Part shown: positions 39,031 through 47,616 of the stretch, in pieces
Layout: each line of letters starts with the position of its first letter
How positions within the stretch are numbered: position 1 is the first letter of the stretch
DNA from: Ferrovibrio sp965278975
GTDB taxonomy: Bacteria; Pseudomonadota; Alphaproteobacteria; Ferrovibrionales; Ferrovibrionaceae
Assembly: GCF_965278975.1 (NCBI RefSeq)
Contig: NZ_OZ257126.1
Location: forward strand, 372,001-436,000
DNA length: 64,000 nucleotides
Direction of reading: 5' to 3'
Program-made: the position numbers and the translations under genes
Notes under the pieces: generated by a model
Databases searched by the model: none
Seen by the model: only the letters and a program-made list of their open reading frames with translations
What the model was told of the DNA's origin: nothing

Positions 39031-39870
39031 TTACTTGCTGCCGGGATAGCGGCCGGAGAAGCCGAGCAACCGCGAGGCACGCTCGCCATAATCATGGGTC
39101 ATGGCCGAAAGCCGGTCATGCTGCGAACGCAGCCGCGAAATCGGCGCCGCCACCACCATCACGCCGCAATTGCGGCCATCACGATCGAAAATCGGCGAGC
39201 CGATACCACCGGCACCATCCACGATCTCTTCATGTGAGACACCGATGCCCGTGGCACGGATCGCCGCCAGGATGCCCAGCAGTTCTTCCTTGTGCATCCG
39301 GCGACCACCGTTGGGCAACACCAGATCAGTATCGTGTATATAAACCTCGATCTCGCCCTGAGGTTGGTAGGCCAGCAGGATCTTGCCAAAAGCCGAGCAA
39401 AACAGCGGTCTGCGCGTGCCAATCAGCGAGGAAAAACGGATCGCGCCTCGGCCCTCGACGATATCGACATACACGCCATGCCGGCGATCATCGCCCATCA
39501 CGCCAAGCAACGTGGTCTCACCGCTCAGCTCCATCATCTCGCGCAACAGCGGATGCATGCGCGCGGTGATCGAAGAATCCGGCGTGGCTCGGCTCGCCAC
39601 TAAAGCGCCAAGCCGCATTGTCTTCGCGCCAAGCTGGTATTGCGCGCCGAGCTGGGTGACATAGCCACCCGCCTCAAGCGAGCGCAGCAGGCTGAGCAGG
39701 CTGGTCTTCGGCGTCTGCAACCGCTCGGACAGGCGCGCCAATGAAAGGCCATCAGGCTCGGCGGCCAATAATTCCAGCGCCTGCATCACCCGCAGAGGCG
39801 AGCGAGGCCCGTCTGGCTTGCCTTCCAGGGTGCTTTTCACCTGGTCCGATTTAGGGATTGCGCCGTTCAT
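39031..39870 (-). CDS. IclR family transcriptional regulator
   Basis: Regulator of 279 residues with an N-terminal winged helix (about 25-80: LRVMQALELLAAEPDGLSLARLSERLQTPKTSLLSLLRSLEAGGYV) and the IclR effector domain (LFCSAFGKILLAY, IGSPIFDRDGRNCGVMVVAAP). Effectors are often small organic acids. ATG 39870 lies inside one predicted operator and has no ribosome site; TATATT ends seven bases before it, which would fit a leaderless mRNA under autoregulation. It separates the divergent dctP from the catabolic operon and probably controls both. Confidence 0.92.
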   Translation of the reverse strand: MNGAIPKSDQVKSTLEGKPDGPRSPLRVMQALELLAAEPDGLSLARLSERLQTPKTSLLSLLRSLEAGGYVTQLGAQYQLGAKTMRLGALVASRATPDSSITARMHPLLREMMELSGETTLLGVMGDDRRHGVYVDIVEGRGAIRFSSLIGTRRPLFCSAFGKILLAYQPQGEIEVYIHDTDLVLPNGGRRMHKEELLGILAAIRATGIGVSHEEIVDGAGGIGSPIFDRDGRNCGVMVVAAPISRLRSQHDRLSAMTHDYGERASRLLGFSGRYPGSK

Positions 39871-39899
39871 AATATTGAATATAGTTCCGATATAAGAAT
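39865..39899. promoter_or_regulatory. Paired IclR-type operator at the iclR/dctP junction
   Basis: GTTCATAATATTGAAT (39865) and GTTCCGATATAAGAAT (39884) are two 16-bp GTTC-N8-GAAY sites with a 19-bp repeat. The second, read on the minus strand, matches the first site before the catabolic operon at 15 of 16 positions. The first overlaps the iclR start codon and the second covers the region just upstream of its -10-like TATATT, so binding should block iclR and affect dctP. Confidence 0.8.
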
Positions 39900-39992
39900 T
39901 AAGGAAGATGGGTTCTGTTCCTACCGGTCCTTTCATGCCGAAAGGTGGACCGAAAGTACAGCCCCCGAAACAAAAAACACCCAGGAGGAAAT

Positions 39993-41048
39993 ATGCGTAA
40001 CGTATTGAAATTTCTAGTATCGGCCGCTGTCATTGGCGCTCCGCTGGCGGGCTTTGGACTGGCCCAGCCGGCCTTCGCCCAGACCAAGACACAGACGCTC
40101 CGCGTCGCCGACTCCTTCCCCGTCGGGCATTTTATTTCGGAGCGCGGCACCAAGCCGTGGATGGATGAAGTGGTCAAGCGGACCAACGGCCGCATCAAGT
40201 TCGAATATTTCCCGGCGCAGCAGCTCGGCAAGGCACAGGATCTGCTCAACCTGACCCAGAGCGGCGTGGCCGATATCGGTTATGTCGGCATGTCCTATGT
40301 TTCGGACAAGATGCCCTTCTCCAGCGTGGCACAGCTGCCCGGCAGCTTTACCACCGCCTGCGAGGGCACCATGGCCTACTGGAAGCTGGTCAAGGGCGAG
40401 ACCATGATGAAGAACGAGTTCGCGCCGAACAAGGTGCGGGCAATCTTTGCCATCGTGCTCGAGCCGTATCAGTTCTACACCACCACCAAGCAGGTGAAGA
40501 CGGTGGAAGACGTGAAGGGCCTCAAGCTGCGCTCCACCGGCGGCGCGATGGATATCTTCGCGCGCAAGATTGGCGCCATTCCGGTACGCATCCCGGCGCC
40601 GGAAGCGCGTGAATCGCTTTCGCGTGGCACGCTGGATGGCCTGATTTTCCCGAATGAAAGCGTCATGTCCTATGACCTGCAGAGCTTCGTGAAGTTCGGC
40701 ACCAAGGGCGGCAATTTCGGCTCCTTCGTTGCTTCCTATGTGATCAGCGACGCGGTGTTCAACAAGCTGCCGAAGGATGTGCAGAAGATCCTGATCGAGA
40801 CCGGAGACGCCACCACTGCCAACATGTGCAAGGTGGTGGACCACAGCGTCGAGGAAGCCCAGGGCAAGCTCGCCGCCGCCGGCGTGCGCTACCACACGCT
40901 GACCCCTGCCGAGCGCAAGCCGTTCGACGATGTGTCGAATGAAGTGGCGCTTGATTGGGCCGACAGCCTGGACAAGCGCGGCAAGCCGGGCACCCAGGTG
41001 CTGAAGGAATTCCGCGCCGCGCTGACGGAAGTACGCAGCAAGATGTAA
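39993..41048 (+). CDS. dctP: TRAP transporter substrate-binding protein DctP
   Basis: Periplasmic binding protein of 351 residues. ATG 39993 follows AGGAGGAAAT and a signal peptide (MRNVLKFLVSAAVIGAPLAG, cleavage near AFA-QT); upstream open frame is not conserved. DctP hallmarks are VADSFPVGHFISERG, EYFPAQQLGKAQDLL and LKLRSTGGAMDIFARKIGAIPVRIPAPEARESLSRGTLDG, including the conserved Arg that binds the ligand carboxylate. It is the likely partner of DctQM in the operon on the opposite strand. The ligand is presumably the organic acid broken down by that operon. Confidence 0.93.
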   Translation: MRNVLKFLVSAAVIGAPLAGFGLAQPAFAQTKTQTLRVADSFPVGHFISERGTKPWMDEVVKRTNGRIKFEYFPAQQLGKAQDLLNLTQSGVADIGYVGMSYVSDKMPFSSVAQLPGSFTTACEGTMAYWKLVKGETMMKNEFAPNKVRAIFAIVLEPYQFYTTTKQVKTVEDVKGLKLRSTGGAMDIFARKIGAIPVRIPAPEARESLSRGTLDGLIFPNESVMSYDLQSFVKFGTKGGNFGSFVASYVISDAVFNKLPKDVQKILIETGDATTANMCKVVDHSVEEAQGKLAAAGVRYHTLTPAERKPFDDVSNEVALDWADSLDKRGKPGTQVLKEFRAALTEVRSKM

Positions 41049-41092
41049 TCCAAGTCCGAGAGGCCTTGCGGCCTCTAGTTTGGCCTCCCCGG

Positions 41093-41129
41093 GAACGGCG
41101 GTATCGCAAGATGCCGCCGTTCTTTTTTT
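41093..41129 (+). terminator. Rho-independent terminator of dctP
   Basis: A 13-bp stem (GAACGGCGGTATC / GATGCCGCCGTTC with one G-T pair, GCAA loop) runs directly into seven T residues. A smaller hairpin, AGAGGCC-TTGC-GGCCTCT at 41059-41076, precedes it. Together they isolate dctP from downstream genes. Confidence 0.92.
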
Positions 41130-41286
41130 ACCCGGCGGCATCAAACACCCGGAACAGAGCCCAGCATCTGGTGGTTATCGATCATGTTCTCATACAAAAT
41201 AGAGGAAAATACAAGTATATAAAAAGAACATTTTGCGATTTTATTGGATCAATAGTAGAACATAAGCCTCACTCAAGGAGGCCATC

Positions 41287-41966
41287 ATGCATCACAGCCC
41301 GGCAATTGCTCATCTTCGCCAGCAGCTTTCCTGGCTCACCGGCAGCGGATTGATCGGCAGCGGCAGCGCCTTGAAGCTGAACCTCCCGAGATCGACCAGG
41401 CCCTGCCCTGGCGCGGCCTGGCCCGCGGCGCGCTACATGAGATGACCGGCGACCGCAACGCGATCATCGGCTTCCTGGCTGCCCTGCTCGGCCGCGACCC
41501 ACGCGCCAGCGACGTGCTGTGGGTGACGCAGGAGCCAGCTCTACCCGTGCATCGCCTGACCCGGTTCGGCCTTGATCATCGCCGCCTCACCATTGTCTCC
41601 GCACGCCGCGCCGATGACCGATCATGGTCGATCGAGGAGGGCTTGGGCGAACTGGGCTATGAGACGGTGGTGGCCGAGATCGATAATACCGACCTCGCCG
41701 AGACGCGCCGCTTGCAGCTTGCTGCCGAAAAGAGCGGTGGCATCGGTTTCCTGCTGTGCCGTGGCCACCAGCCTTCCGCCGCCCTCACCCGCTGGCGCAT
41801 CGAACCGGCCCGCAGCGATGGCTATCGCTCCTGCTGGCATCTCAGCCTGGAGCGCTGCCGCAATACCGCAACCAATCTCTCCTGGAGCGTGGAATGGGAT
41901 GATGCCACGCTTTCTTTCCGTCTGGTTTCCGACCGGCTGAGCGAGCAAGAACTGGCGGTGGCGTAA
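41287..41966 (+). pseudogene. imuA: ImuA-like SOS protein gene with disrupted 5' end
   Basis: The open frame from ATG 41442 (174 residues) matches the body of alphaproteobacterial ImuA (COG4544): VLWVTQEPALPVHRLTRFGLDHRRLTIVSARR, WSIEEGLGELGYETVVAEID, RRLQLAAEKSGGIGFLLCR and LSWSVEWDDATLSFRLVSD. The conserved ALPWRGLARGALHEMTG motif begins 14 codons before that ATG in the same frame, which has no start codon back to the stop at 41256. The best start (ATG 41287 after AAGGAGG) is in another frame whose first residues (AIAHLRQQLSWLTG) look like an ImuA N-terminus. A one-base shift near the GGCAGCGG repeats (41340-41368) would join them. No imuB or dnaE2 follows. It could be a real frameshift or a sequencing error. 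Confidence 0.6.
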
Positions 41967-42290
41967 CGATACAACGCCGGCGGTCTGCTGCCGCCAACCG
42001 GCATTATCACTGCCCATGCGCTTTGACCGACTCAGAATGGGTGATTCGGAGATGCTCCGTGGAAAGAGTCTGCTTTCCAGCCTCAGAACCACGCCAATAT
42101 GTTGCAGAAAAAGCCACCCCAGATACTTTGCTGATATTCCCGCCACATCATGATTGCTACTGATGCCTCCTTTGCGCCACTCACGGTTTAGCTTTTCGGG
42201 AAACGGGTTCACCCGGCAGAGGACCGTGGCTAGACTGATCTTGCTGGCCTGCGGCAGACAGGAAAATAAACAGTCAGTAAGAGGACGCCT
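41967..42290. other. Intergenic region before the diguanylate cyclase
   Basis: About 320 bases without a supported gene. It has a small hairpin just after the imuA frame (GGCGG / CCGCC, about 41983-41999) and presumably the promoter of the diguanylate cyclase, but no convincing -35/-10 pair or repeat was found. Confidence 0.4.
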
Positions 42291-44018
42291 TTGCAGATCG
42301 CGGTCATTCTCGGGCGCATGTCAGTGCAGGTACAGATGGCAGTCGCAACCGGAGCACTCTGCATCCTGCTGGTGCTGGCGGCCTCTTCAGGCGCGGGCTG
42401 GTTCGCACGCCAGCGTACTGCCGAACTGGTAAGTGGGCACATGGCCGACCTTGCCGTGGCGATGGCCGCCCGGCTCGACCATGACATGTTCGAACGCTAT
42501 CGCGAGATCGGTGTGCTGTCCGGTCTGGAGCCTTTACGCGACAGTTGGCTTGGCGATCCAGCGGTTTTGCGCGCCAGCCTGGAGCAATTGCAGCAGAGTT
42601 ATCCGGATTATGCCTGGATCGGCTTTGCCGATACGAGCGGTAATGTGCGTGCCGCGACGCGCAGCATGCTGGAAGGATTGTCGGTAGCCGAACGCCCCTG
42701 GTTCCGTGGCGCACTGAACGGACCATTCGTGGGCGATGTGCATGATGCCATATTGCTGGCCAAGCTGCTCGGGCCACGCCGTGACGATGAACCTTTTCGC
42801 TTCGTTGATGTCGCTTATCCGATCCGCGACCGAGAAGGCCGCCTGCTCGGTGTACTGGGCGCGCATCTAAGCTGGGATTGGGCCGCAGAAGCACGGGATG
42901 TGCTGCTCCGGGAATCACGGCTGGACGGCACTCGGGTAGCGATCCTTGACCAGGCCGGCCGCGTGCTGCTGGGCGAAAGGCGTGGTCAGGTACTGCTGGA
43001 TAAGAGCATCATGGACCGCATGGTAGCGCAGCAGCGCGGCGTCGACATTGCCTTCGGCGCCGAGCCGGACCAGTGGCTCAGCGGCTTTGCCATTGCACGC
43101 GGTTACCGCAACTACCCCGGCCTCAGCTGGATAGTGATCGCGCAGCAACCCACCGCCGTGGCCAATGCACCAGTCCGTAATCTGATCGCCATCACCGTAA
43201 GCATTGGATTGCTGCTCAGCCTGGCGGGCGCTCTCTCTGCCTGGCTGCTGGCGCGGCGATTGACACAACCGATCCGCAACCTGACTCTCGATGCCGAACG
43301 TATCGGCCGCGGCTTGGGTACTGATACGCTGCCGCGCGTCGGCGGCTCGCATGAAGTGGCGCAATTGTCGCGCACCCTGCGCTCGCTGCTGCGCCGCATC
43401 GGCCTGGCCGAGGAGCAGCTTGCTCATGCCGCGGAAGATATCGCCTCCAAGAATGCCGAAGCCCGCAAGCTCAGCCACGATGTGGAACGTCTGCGCCAAC
43501 TCGCCGAGACCGATCCACTGACAGGCCTGCTGAACCGGCGCGGCTTTCTCGATGCCGCTGATCGGCTGATCTCCCTTGCACGGCGCTACAATCGTGCCAT
43601 CGGCATTGTGGTGGTGGATATCGATCACTTCAAATCAGTGAACGATACCCATGGCCATGCCGTTGGCGATCTGGCCATCCGTGCCGTGGCAGAGCGGCTG
43701 AAAGCGGCGGCGCGGGAAAGCGATCTGGTCGGTCGTTTTGGCGGCGAGGAATTCGTCGTGCTGCTGCCGGAAACCGATGCCACGGCAACCAGCGCCTATG
43801 CCGAGCGCGTACGCAGCATGATCGAAGCATCCGGTATCGCGTTGCCGGATGCACCACCGCTGAAATTGACCGTCAGCCTCGGCTGCGCTGAGTTCTTAGA
43901 CTCTGATGAAGATGTCCAGGACAGCATCGACCGCGCCGATGTGGCGCTCTATACCGCCAAATCAACCGGGCGTAACCGCGTGGTGTTTCAGCAAATGCCG
44001 GTGTCGAAACACGCCTGA
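42291..44018 (+). CDS. Membrane diguanylate cyclase with extracytoplasmic Cache-like sensor
   Basis: Makes c-di-GMP. The 575 residues comprise an N-terminal membrane helix (about 17-38), a periplasmic Cache-type sensor (about 40-290: YAWIGFADTSGNVRAATRSMLEG, YPIRDREGRLLGVLGAHLSW), a second helix (about 298-318), a HAMP region (LTQPIRNLTLDAERIGRG), a coiled coil and a GGDEF domain. The active site is GGEEF (484-488) and the product-inhibition I-site is RESD (475-478), five residues before it, so feedback control is expected. I accept TTG 42291 after GAGGA; ATG 42318 is an alternative. Confidence 0.92.
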   Translation: MQIAVILGRMSVQVQMAVATGALCILLVLAASSGAGWFARQRTAELVSGHMADLAVAMAARLDHDMFERYREIGVLSGLEPLRDSWLGDPAVLRASLEQLQQSYPDYAWIGFADTSGNVRAATRSMLEGLSVAERPWFRGALNGPFVGDVHDAILLAKLLGPRRDDEPFRFVDVAYPIRDREGRLLGVLGAHLSWDWAAEARDVLLRESRLDGTRVAILDQAGRVLLGERRGQVLLDKSIMDRMVAQQRGVDIAFGAEPDQWLSGFAIARGYRNYPGLSWIVIAQQPTAVANAPVRNLIAITVSIGLLLSLAGALSAWLLARRLTQPIRNLTLDAERIGRGLGTDTLPRVGGSHEVAQLSRTLRSLLRRIGLAEEQLAHAAEDIASKNAEARKLSHDVERLRQLAETDPLTGLLNRRGFLDAADRLISLARRYNRAIGIVVVDIDHFKSVNDTHGHAVGDLAIRAVAERLKAAARESDLVGRFGGEEFVVLLPETDATATSAYAERVRSMIEASGIALPDAPPLKLTVSLGCAEFLDSDEDVQDSIDRADVALYTAKSTGRNRVVFQQMPVSKHA

Positions 44019-44027
44019 TCCGGCTGG

Positions 44028-44741
44028 TCAGTCGATATACCTAGCTGCCAGTTCCGGACGGATGCAGAAGCGCAGCACCATTTCCTCGACATGGCGGATA
44101 CGCTCGGCAACATGCTGCCGTGACAGCAAATTCTGCCGCAGGATCACCGAAAGCGTGTAGCCGTTCGAGAGATAATGATAGACCAGGGAGGACAGCGAGA
44201 TATAGAGCTGCAGCGGCTCGATCTCGGCGCGGAACACGCCTGCCTTCTGCCCCTTCTCCAGCACCCGGCCAAGACCGCCGAATAACGGATCGTAGATCAT
44301 CCGTATCTTCTTCGAACTCTTGATATGCGCCGCCTTGTAGAGATTCTCGGCATTGAGGATCGAGATGATTTCAGGCGTGCGGATCAGCGCCTGGGCGGTC
44401 TCCGCCACCAGCTGTCGCAACGCCTCCACCGGCTCCAGTTCGGCAATGGCGATTTCGCCATGGCGGCCACGGAAACGCTCATAGATCGTCTCCAGCACGG
44501 CAACGAACAACTCTTCCTTGCTGCCGTAATAGTGATACAGCATGTTTTTGCTGAGATGGGTTTCGGCAACGATGTCATCCACCCGAGCGCCGTCATAGCC
44601 CTTGGTGGCGAAATGCCGCAATGCCGTTTCCAGGATCAGCCGACGGCTCTGTTCCGCATCACGCTTGCGCTTCGGTGCAGTCGATTGCGCTTTTGCCGCC
44701 GCGCCGCGCCGGGAGGACAGAGTCTTCTTCACCATGGTCAT
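44028..44741 (-). CDS. TetR/AcrR family transcriptional regulator
   Basis: Regulator of 237 residues. A basic N-terminal tail (residues 1-30, Lys/Arg/Ala-rich) precedes the TetR helix-turn-helix ILETALRHFATKGYDGARVDDIVAETHLSKNMLYHYYGSKEELF (about 36-79); the rest is a helical ligand domain. A 14-bp imperfect palindrome lies 91-104 bases upstream, and four more copies lie before the catabolic units between 48.7 and 63.5 kb. This makes it the likely regulator of the whole island and of itself. It is tail to tail with the diguanylate cyclase gene. Confidence 0.92.
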   Translation of the reverse strand: MTMVKKTLSSRRGAAAKAQSTAPKRKRDAEQSRRLILETALRHFATKGYDGARVDDIVAETHLSKNMLYHYYGSKEELFVAVLETIYERFRGRHGEIAIAELEPVEALRQLVAETAQALIRTPEIISILNAENLYKAAHIKSSKKIRMIYDPLFGGLGRVLEKGQKAGVFRAEIEPLQLYISLSSLVYHYLSNGYTLSVILRQNLLSRQHVAERIRHVEEMVLRFCIRPELAARYID

Positions 44742-44831
44742 AAGCCCGCTTCAGACAAACGTTTCGCACAGGGGCAGCCCGCTTCTGCGCGTTTGACTCA
44801 GAATGCGGTTGATTCTCATTCTATACTATAG

Positions 44832-44845
44832 ACTGACTGGACTGT
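44832..44845. promoter_or_regulatory. Putative TetR operator, copy 1 (tetR promoter)
   Basis: ACTGACTGGACTGT; on the minus strand it reads ACAGTCCAGTCAGT, 13 of 14 to the shared consensus ACTRWCNNGTYAGT. TATAGT, a -10-like hexamer for tetR, begins three bases downstream of it on the minus strand. This layout fits autorepression. Confidence 0.75.
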
Positions 44846-44870
44846 CCTCTGGTTTGCCGCATTTCCACCG

Positions 44871-44896
44871 AAAAACCCAGGCCGGCAAAACGCCGG
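44871..44896 (-). terminator. Possible terminator of the ABC importer/DHODH-like operon
   Basis: On the minus strand a short CCGGC / GCCGG hairpin with a 5-base loop is followed, after six bases, by TTTTT. A GGCGGC / GCCGCC stem overlaps the stop codon just before it. The weak stem and the gap before the T-run make this uncertain. Confidence 0.35.
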
Positions 44897-44910
44897 TCAG
44901 GCGGCTCCGT

Positions 44911-45909
44911 TCAAGCCGCCCTGGCCGCAAGCCCGCGGTTGATATCCCGTGCAATGGTCCAGCCGCGATAAATGAAGGCGGAATAGAGGTCGATGCAGGC
45001 GGCACCAGCCGTCAGCATGGCCCTGGCATCAGCTGCCGTGAACACGCCGCCATTGCCTTTTACCGACAGCCGGCCATTGGCCAGGCGCACGGCCCGCTTG
45101 AGGTTCTCCATGGCACCTTCGGCAATCGGACGGCCGTGCAGCGTACCGCGTCCGGTACCGAGGCCAGGCTCCGGCACGGGACGGCCACCGCCGATCTTGA
45201 TTCCCGCCACACCCGTCTCGACAGCAGCATCAAGCAGCGCGCCGAGCAGCTCATCGGATACCGCCACGTCATTCGGAATACGCACCGTCGCCGGTTTGCG
45301 CCGCCCATCGATCCGCTGCATCACATCGCGCAGCATGCCGGTATAGTCGAACTGCTCGCCGGGTTTCAGCACATTCGGGCACATCAGGCTGAGCTCAACG
45401 GCATCGACATAGGGCTCCACATCCAGGAAGCCTTGCGCAATTTCCTCAGCCGAGAAGCCACCAACATTGCAGATCAGCGGGATACGCCGACGGCGATCAA
45501 ACTGCTTCAGCTGCTCCACTGCATAGGCCCGCCCCTTGCTTGGCACACCCATGGAATCGGCTATGCCTTCCGTTTCGGCATAACGTACCAGACGGGGAAA
45601 CGGGTTGCCGAAACGCGGCGCCGGCATCACCGAGCCGACGGTCAGGAAGCCAAAGCCAAGCTCGGACAGGCTGTCCAGCAATTCGCAATTCTTGTCGAAG
45701 CCAGCCGCCAGACCAATCGGATTGGCCAGCTTGATACCGGCATAGCTGGTTTCGAGGCCAGCCCCCTGGCCAGCCTGCCGCAGACCGGAAAGCCGCGACA
45801 GCACCTGCCAGGGCAGCGACCAGCGCAGGGCGAGCTGCGCCAGCTCATGGGTGCGGTCCGGCGAAAGCTGGAACAGCAGCGGGCGCAGCACCGTCTCATA
45901 GACCGACAT
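44911..45909 (-). CDS. Dihydroorotate dehydrogenase-like FMN flavoprotein
   Basis: FMN TIM-barrel protein of 332 residues of the PyrD superfamily. The N-terminus (LRPLLFQLSPDRTHELAQLALR) and NPIGLAAGFDKNCELLDSLSELGFGFLTVGSV resemble class 2 (membrane-linked) DHODH. However, the catalytic loop reads ELSLMCPNVLKPGEQFDY, with a Cys as in class 1, where class 2 has NVSSPNTPGL with a Ser. VRIPNDV also replaces the usual KIAPDL. It is two bases downstream of the ABC permease gene. It is therefore probably a catabolic pyrimidine- or imide-reducing/oxidising paralogue rather than biosynthetic PyrD, but this is inference. Confidence 0.8.
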   Translation of the reverse strand: MSVYETVLRPLLFQLSPDRTHELAQLALRWSLPWQVLSRLSGLRQAGQGAGLETSYAGIKLANPIGLAAGFDKNCELLDSLSELGFGFLTVGSVMPAPRFGNPFPRLVRYAETEGIADSMGVPSKGRAYAVEQLKQFDRRRRIPLICNVGGFSAEEIAQGFLDVEPYVDAVELSLMCPNVLKPGEQFDYTGMLRDVMQRIDGRRKPATVRIPNDVAVSDELLGALLDAAVETGVAGIKIGGGRPVPEPGLGTGRGTLHGRPIAEGAMENLKRAVRLANGRLSVKGNGGVFTAADARAMLTAGAACIDLYSAFIYRGWTIARDINRGLAARAA

Positions 45910-45911
45910 GG

Positions 45912-46742
45912 TCAGATCATCTCACGGCCGCCGCCAGCGCCAATCATGTGGCGCGGCACGATCAGCCGCTCGGCCAGCTCAACCAGCAGGAACATACCGA
46001 TGCCGAGCAGGGTAAGGCCGAACAGCAAAGCGAACAGCATCGGCGTATCCATGGCGCCGTTGGCGACAATAAGCTGATAGCCGAGGCCGGCATTGCCGCC
46101 GACGAATTCACCCACCACTGCACCAACCACGGCCAGCGTGATGGAGATTTTCAGACCGCCAAAGATCGACGGCATGGCATTCGGCAGGCGTATCTTGAAG
46201 AAAGTATCAATGGTGCCCAGGCCCATGGCGCGGGCAAGGTAAATCTTTTCCTTCTCAATCGAGGTAAGACCCATCACCGTGTTGATCACGATCGGGAAGA
46301 AGGCAATCAGGAAGGCGATCAGCACCTTCGGCAGCATGCCAAAGCCGAACCAGACGATCAGCAGCGGTGCCACCGCCACCTTGGGCATGGCCTGTGACGC
46401 AATCAAGATCGGATAGATCGAGCGTGAGAAGAATGGCCAGAGGAAGATCGCCAGCGCCAGCGGCACGCCAATGGCTATGCTGAGCAGATACCCCAGCGCA
46501 ATCTCAGCCGCCGTCACCCAGCTTTCGCGTAGAATTAGAGAGGCATTCTGCTGGATCGACTGGAAAACCACAGTCGGCTTCGGCAGCAGGAATTCCGGAA
46601 TGCTGAATACCAGCGTGCATACTTCCCAGATCACCAGCAGCACGAACATGGCGAACAACGGGTAGAACACCACGCTGAACTTCTCGCGCCGTTCAAAATT
46701 GCGCCGGCGGCGTTCCACCGCGGCTTCTACATCTTCACTCAT
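45912..46742 (-). CDS. NMT1/taurine-type ABC transporter permease
   Basis: Membrane permease of the SsuC/TauC/ThiX class, 276 residues with about six helices. The EAA-type loop SIEKEKIYLARAMGLGTIDTFFKIRLPNAMPSIFGGLKI and WFGFGMLPKVLIAFLIAFFPI are diagnostic. It belongs to the operon binding protein - ATPase - permease - DHODH-like, read toward tetR. The substrate class includes sulfonates, thiamine precursors and pyrimidines. Confidence 0.92.
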   Translation of the reverse strand: MSEDVEAAVERRRRNFERREKFSVVFYPLFAMFVLLVIWEVCTLVFSIPEFLLPKPTVVFQSIQQNASLILRESWVTAAEIALGYLLSIAIGVPLALAIFLWPFFSRSIYPILIASQAMPKVAVAPLLIVWFGFGMLPKVLIAFLIAFFPIVINTVMGLTSIEKEKIYLARAMGLGTIDTFFKIRLPNAMPSIFGGLKISITLAVVGAVVGEFVGGNAGLGYQLIVANGAMDTPMLFALLFGLTLLGIGMFLLVELAERLIVPRHMIGAGGGREMI

Positions 46743-46786
46743 GACACCCCCTCATAAATTACAGGCCGGCCGATAAACAGCCAACA

Positions 46787-47590
46787 TCACTCGCGCAGCA
46801 CGCCACGAGCCAGGAACATCTCCAGGATCTCGCGGGTATAGCGGCTGAATTCCGGGCTTTCGCGGTGGATTAGACGGCGCGGCCGCGGCAGATCGATATC
46901 CAGAATACGGTCGATCTTGCCCGGACGCGGTGTCATTACGATAACACGATCCGATAGGAATACCGCTTCCGCCACACTATGCGTGATCAGCAGCACCGAC
47001 ATCTCGCGTTCGCGGCAGATTTTCTGCATATCCAGAATCATCTGGTCACGGGTCAGGGCATCGAGCGCGCCGAATGGCTCGTCCATCAGCAGATGCTTCG
47101 GCTCATGCACCAGGGCGCGGCAAATCGAAACGCGCTGGCGCATACCGCCGGACAGTTCATGCGGATACTTATCCTCGAAACCTTCAAGGCCGACCGACTT
47201 GAGCAATGCCCGGGCGCGGCGCTCGCCTTCTCTTTTCTCAATCTTGTGTGCCTCGGCCTGCAGCATGATATTGCCGAGCACGGTGCGCCATTCCAGCAGC
47301 ACATGACTCTGGAAAACAATGCCGATATCTGTGCGCGGCGCCGTGATGGCCTTGCCGCCGGCGATTACAGCGCCCGTCGATGGCGCGGAAAGGCCTGCTG
47401 CGATCATCAACAGCGTGCTTTTGCCGCAGCCGCTGGGGCCGACGATGGAAAGAAACTCTCCCGACCGTTGCCTGATGCTGGTCTCTTCCAGCGCCTTAAC
47501 CGAGCCGGTCGGCGTGCTGTAGACCTTCGTGATCTGATCGATATTCAGATACGCGCTATCCTGGCCGCGTACTGCTTCACCCTGTGTCAT
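46787..47590 (-). CDS. NMT1/taurine-type ABC transporter ATP-binding protein
   Basis: ATPase of 267 residues (SsuB/TauB class). Walker A GPSGCGKS, signature LSGGMRQRVSICRAL and Walker B LLMDEPFGALD are complete. ATG 47590 follows GGAG by six bases; the frame runs 45 codons further upstream through a hairpin, which I regard as non-coding. Located between binding-protein and permease genes. Confidence 0.93.
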   Translation of the reverse strand: MTQGEAVRGQDSAYLNIDQITKVYSTPTGSVKALEETSIRQRSGEFLSIVGPSGCGKSTLLMIAAGLSAPSTGAVIAGGKAITAPRTDIGIVFQSHVLLEWRTVLGNIMLQAEAHKIEKREGERRARALLKSVGLEGFEDKYPHELSGGMRQRVSICRALVHEPKHLLMDEPFGALDALTRDQMILDMQKICREREMSVLLITHSVAEAVFLSDRVIVMTPRPGKIDRILDIDLPRPRRLIHRESPEFSRYTREILEMFLARGVLRE

Positions 47591-47616
47591 CCGGAACTCC
47601 AAGAGGCACCTGCTGG

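Noticed and set aside
41180..41286. SOS (LexA) box before the imuA-like gene
   Set aside because: GTTC and GAAC words are present in an AT-rich stretch, but no GTTC-N7-GTTC direct repeat of the alphaproteobacterial type could be found.
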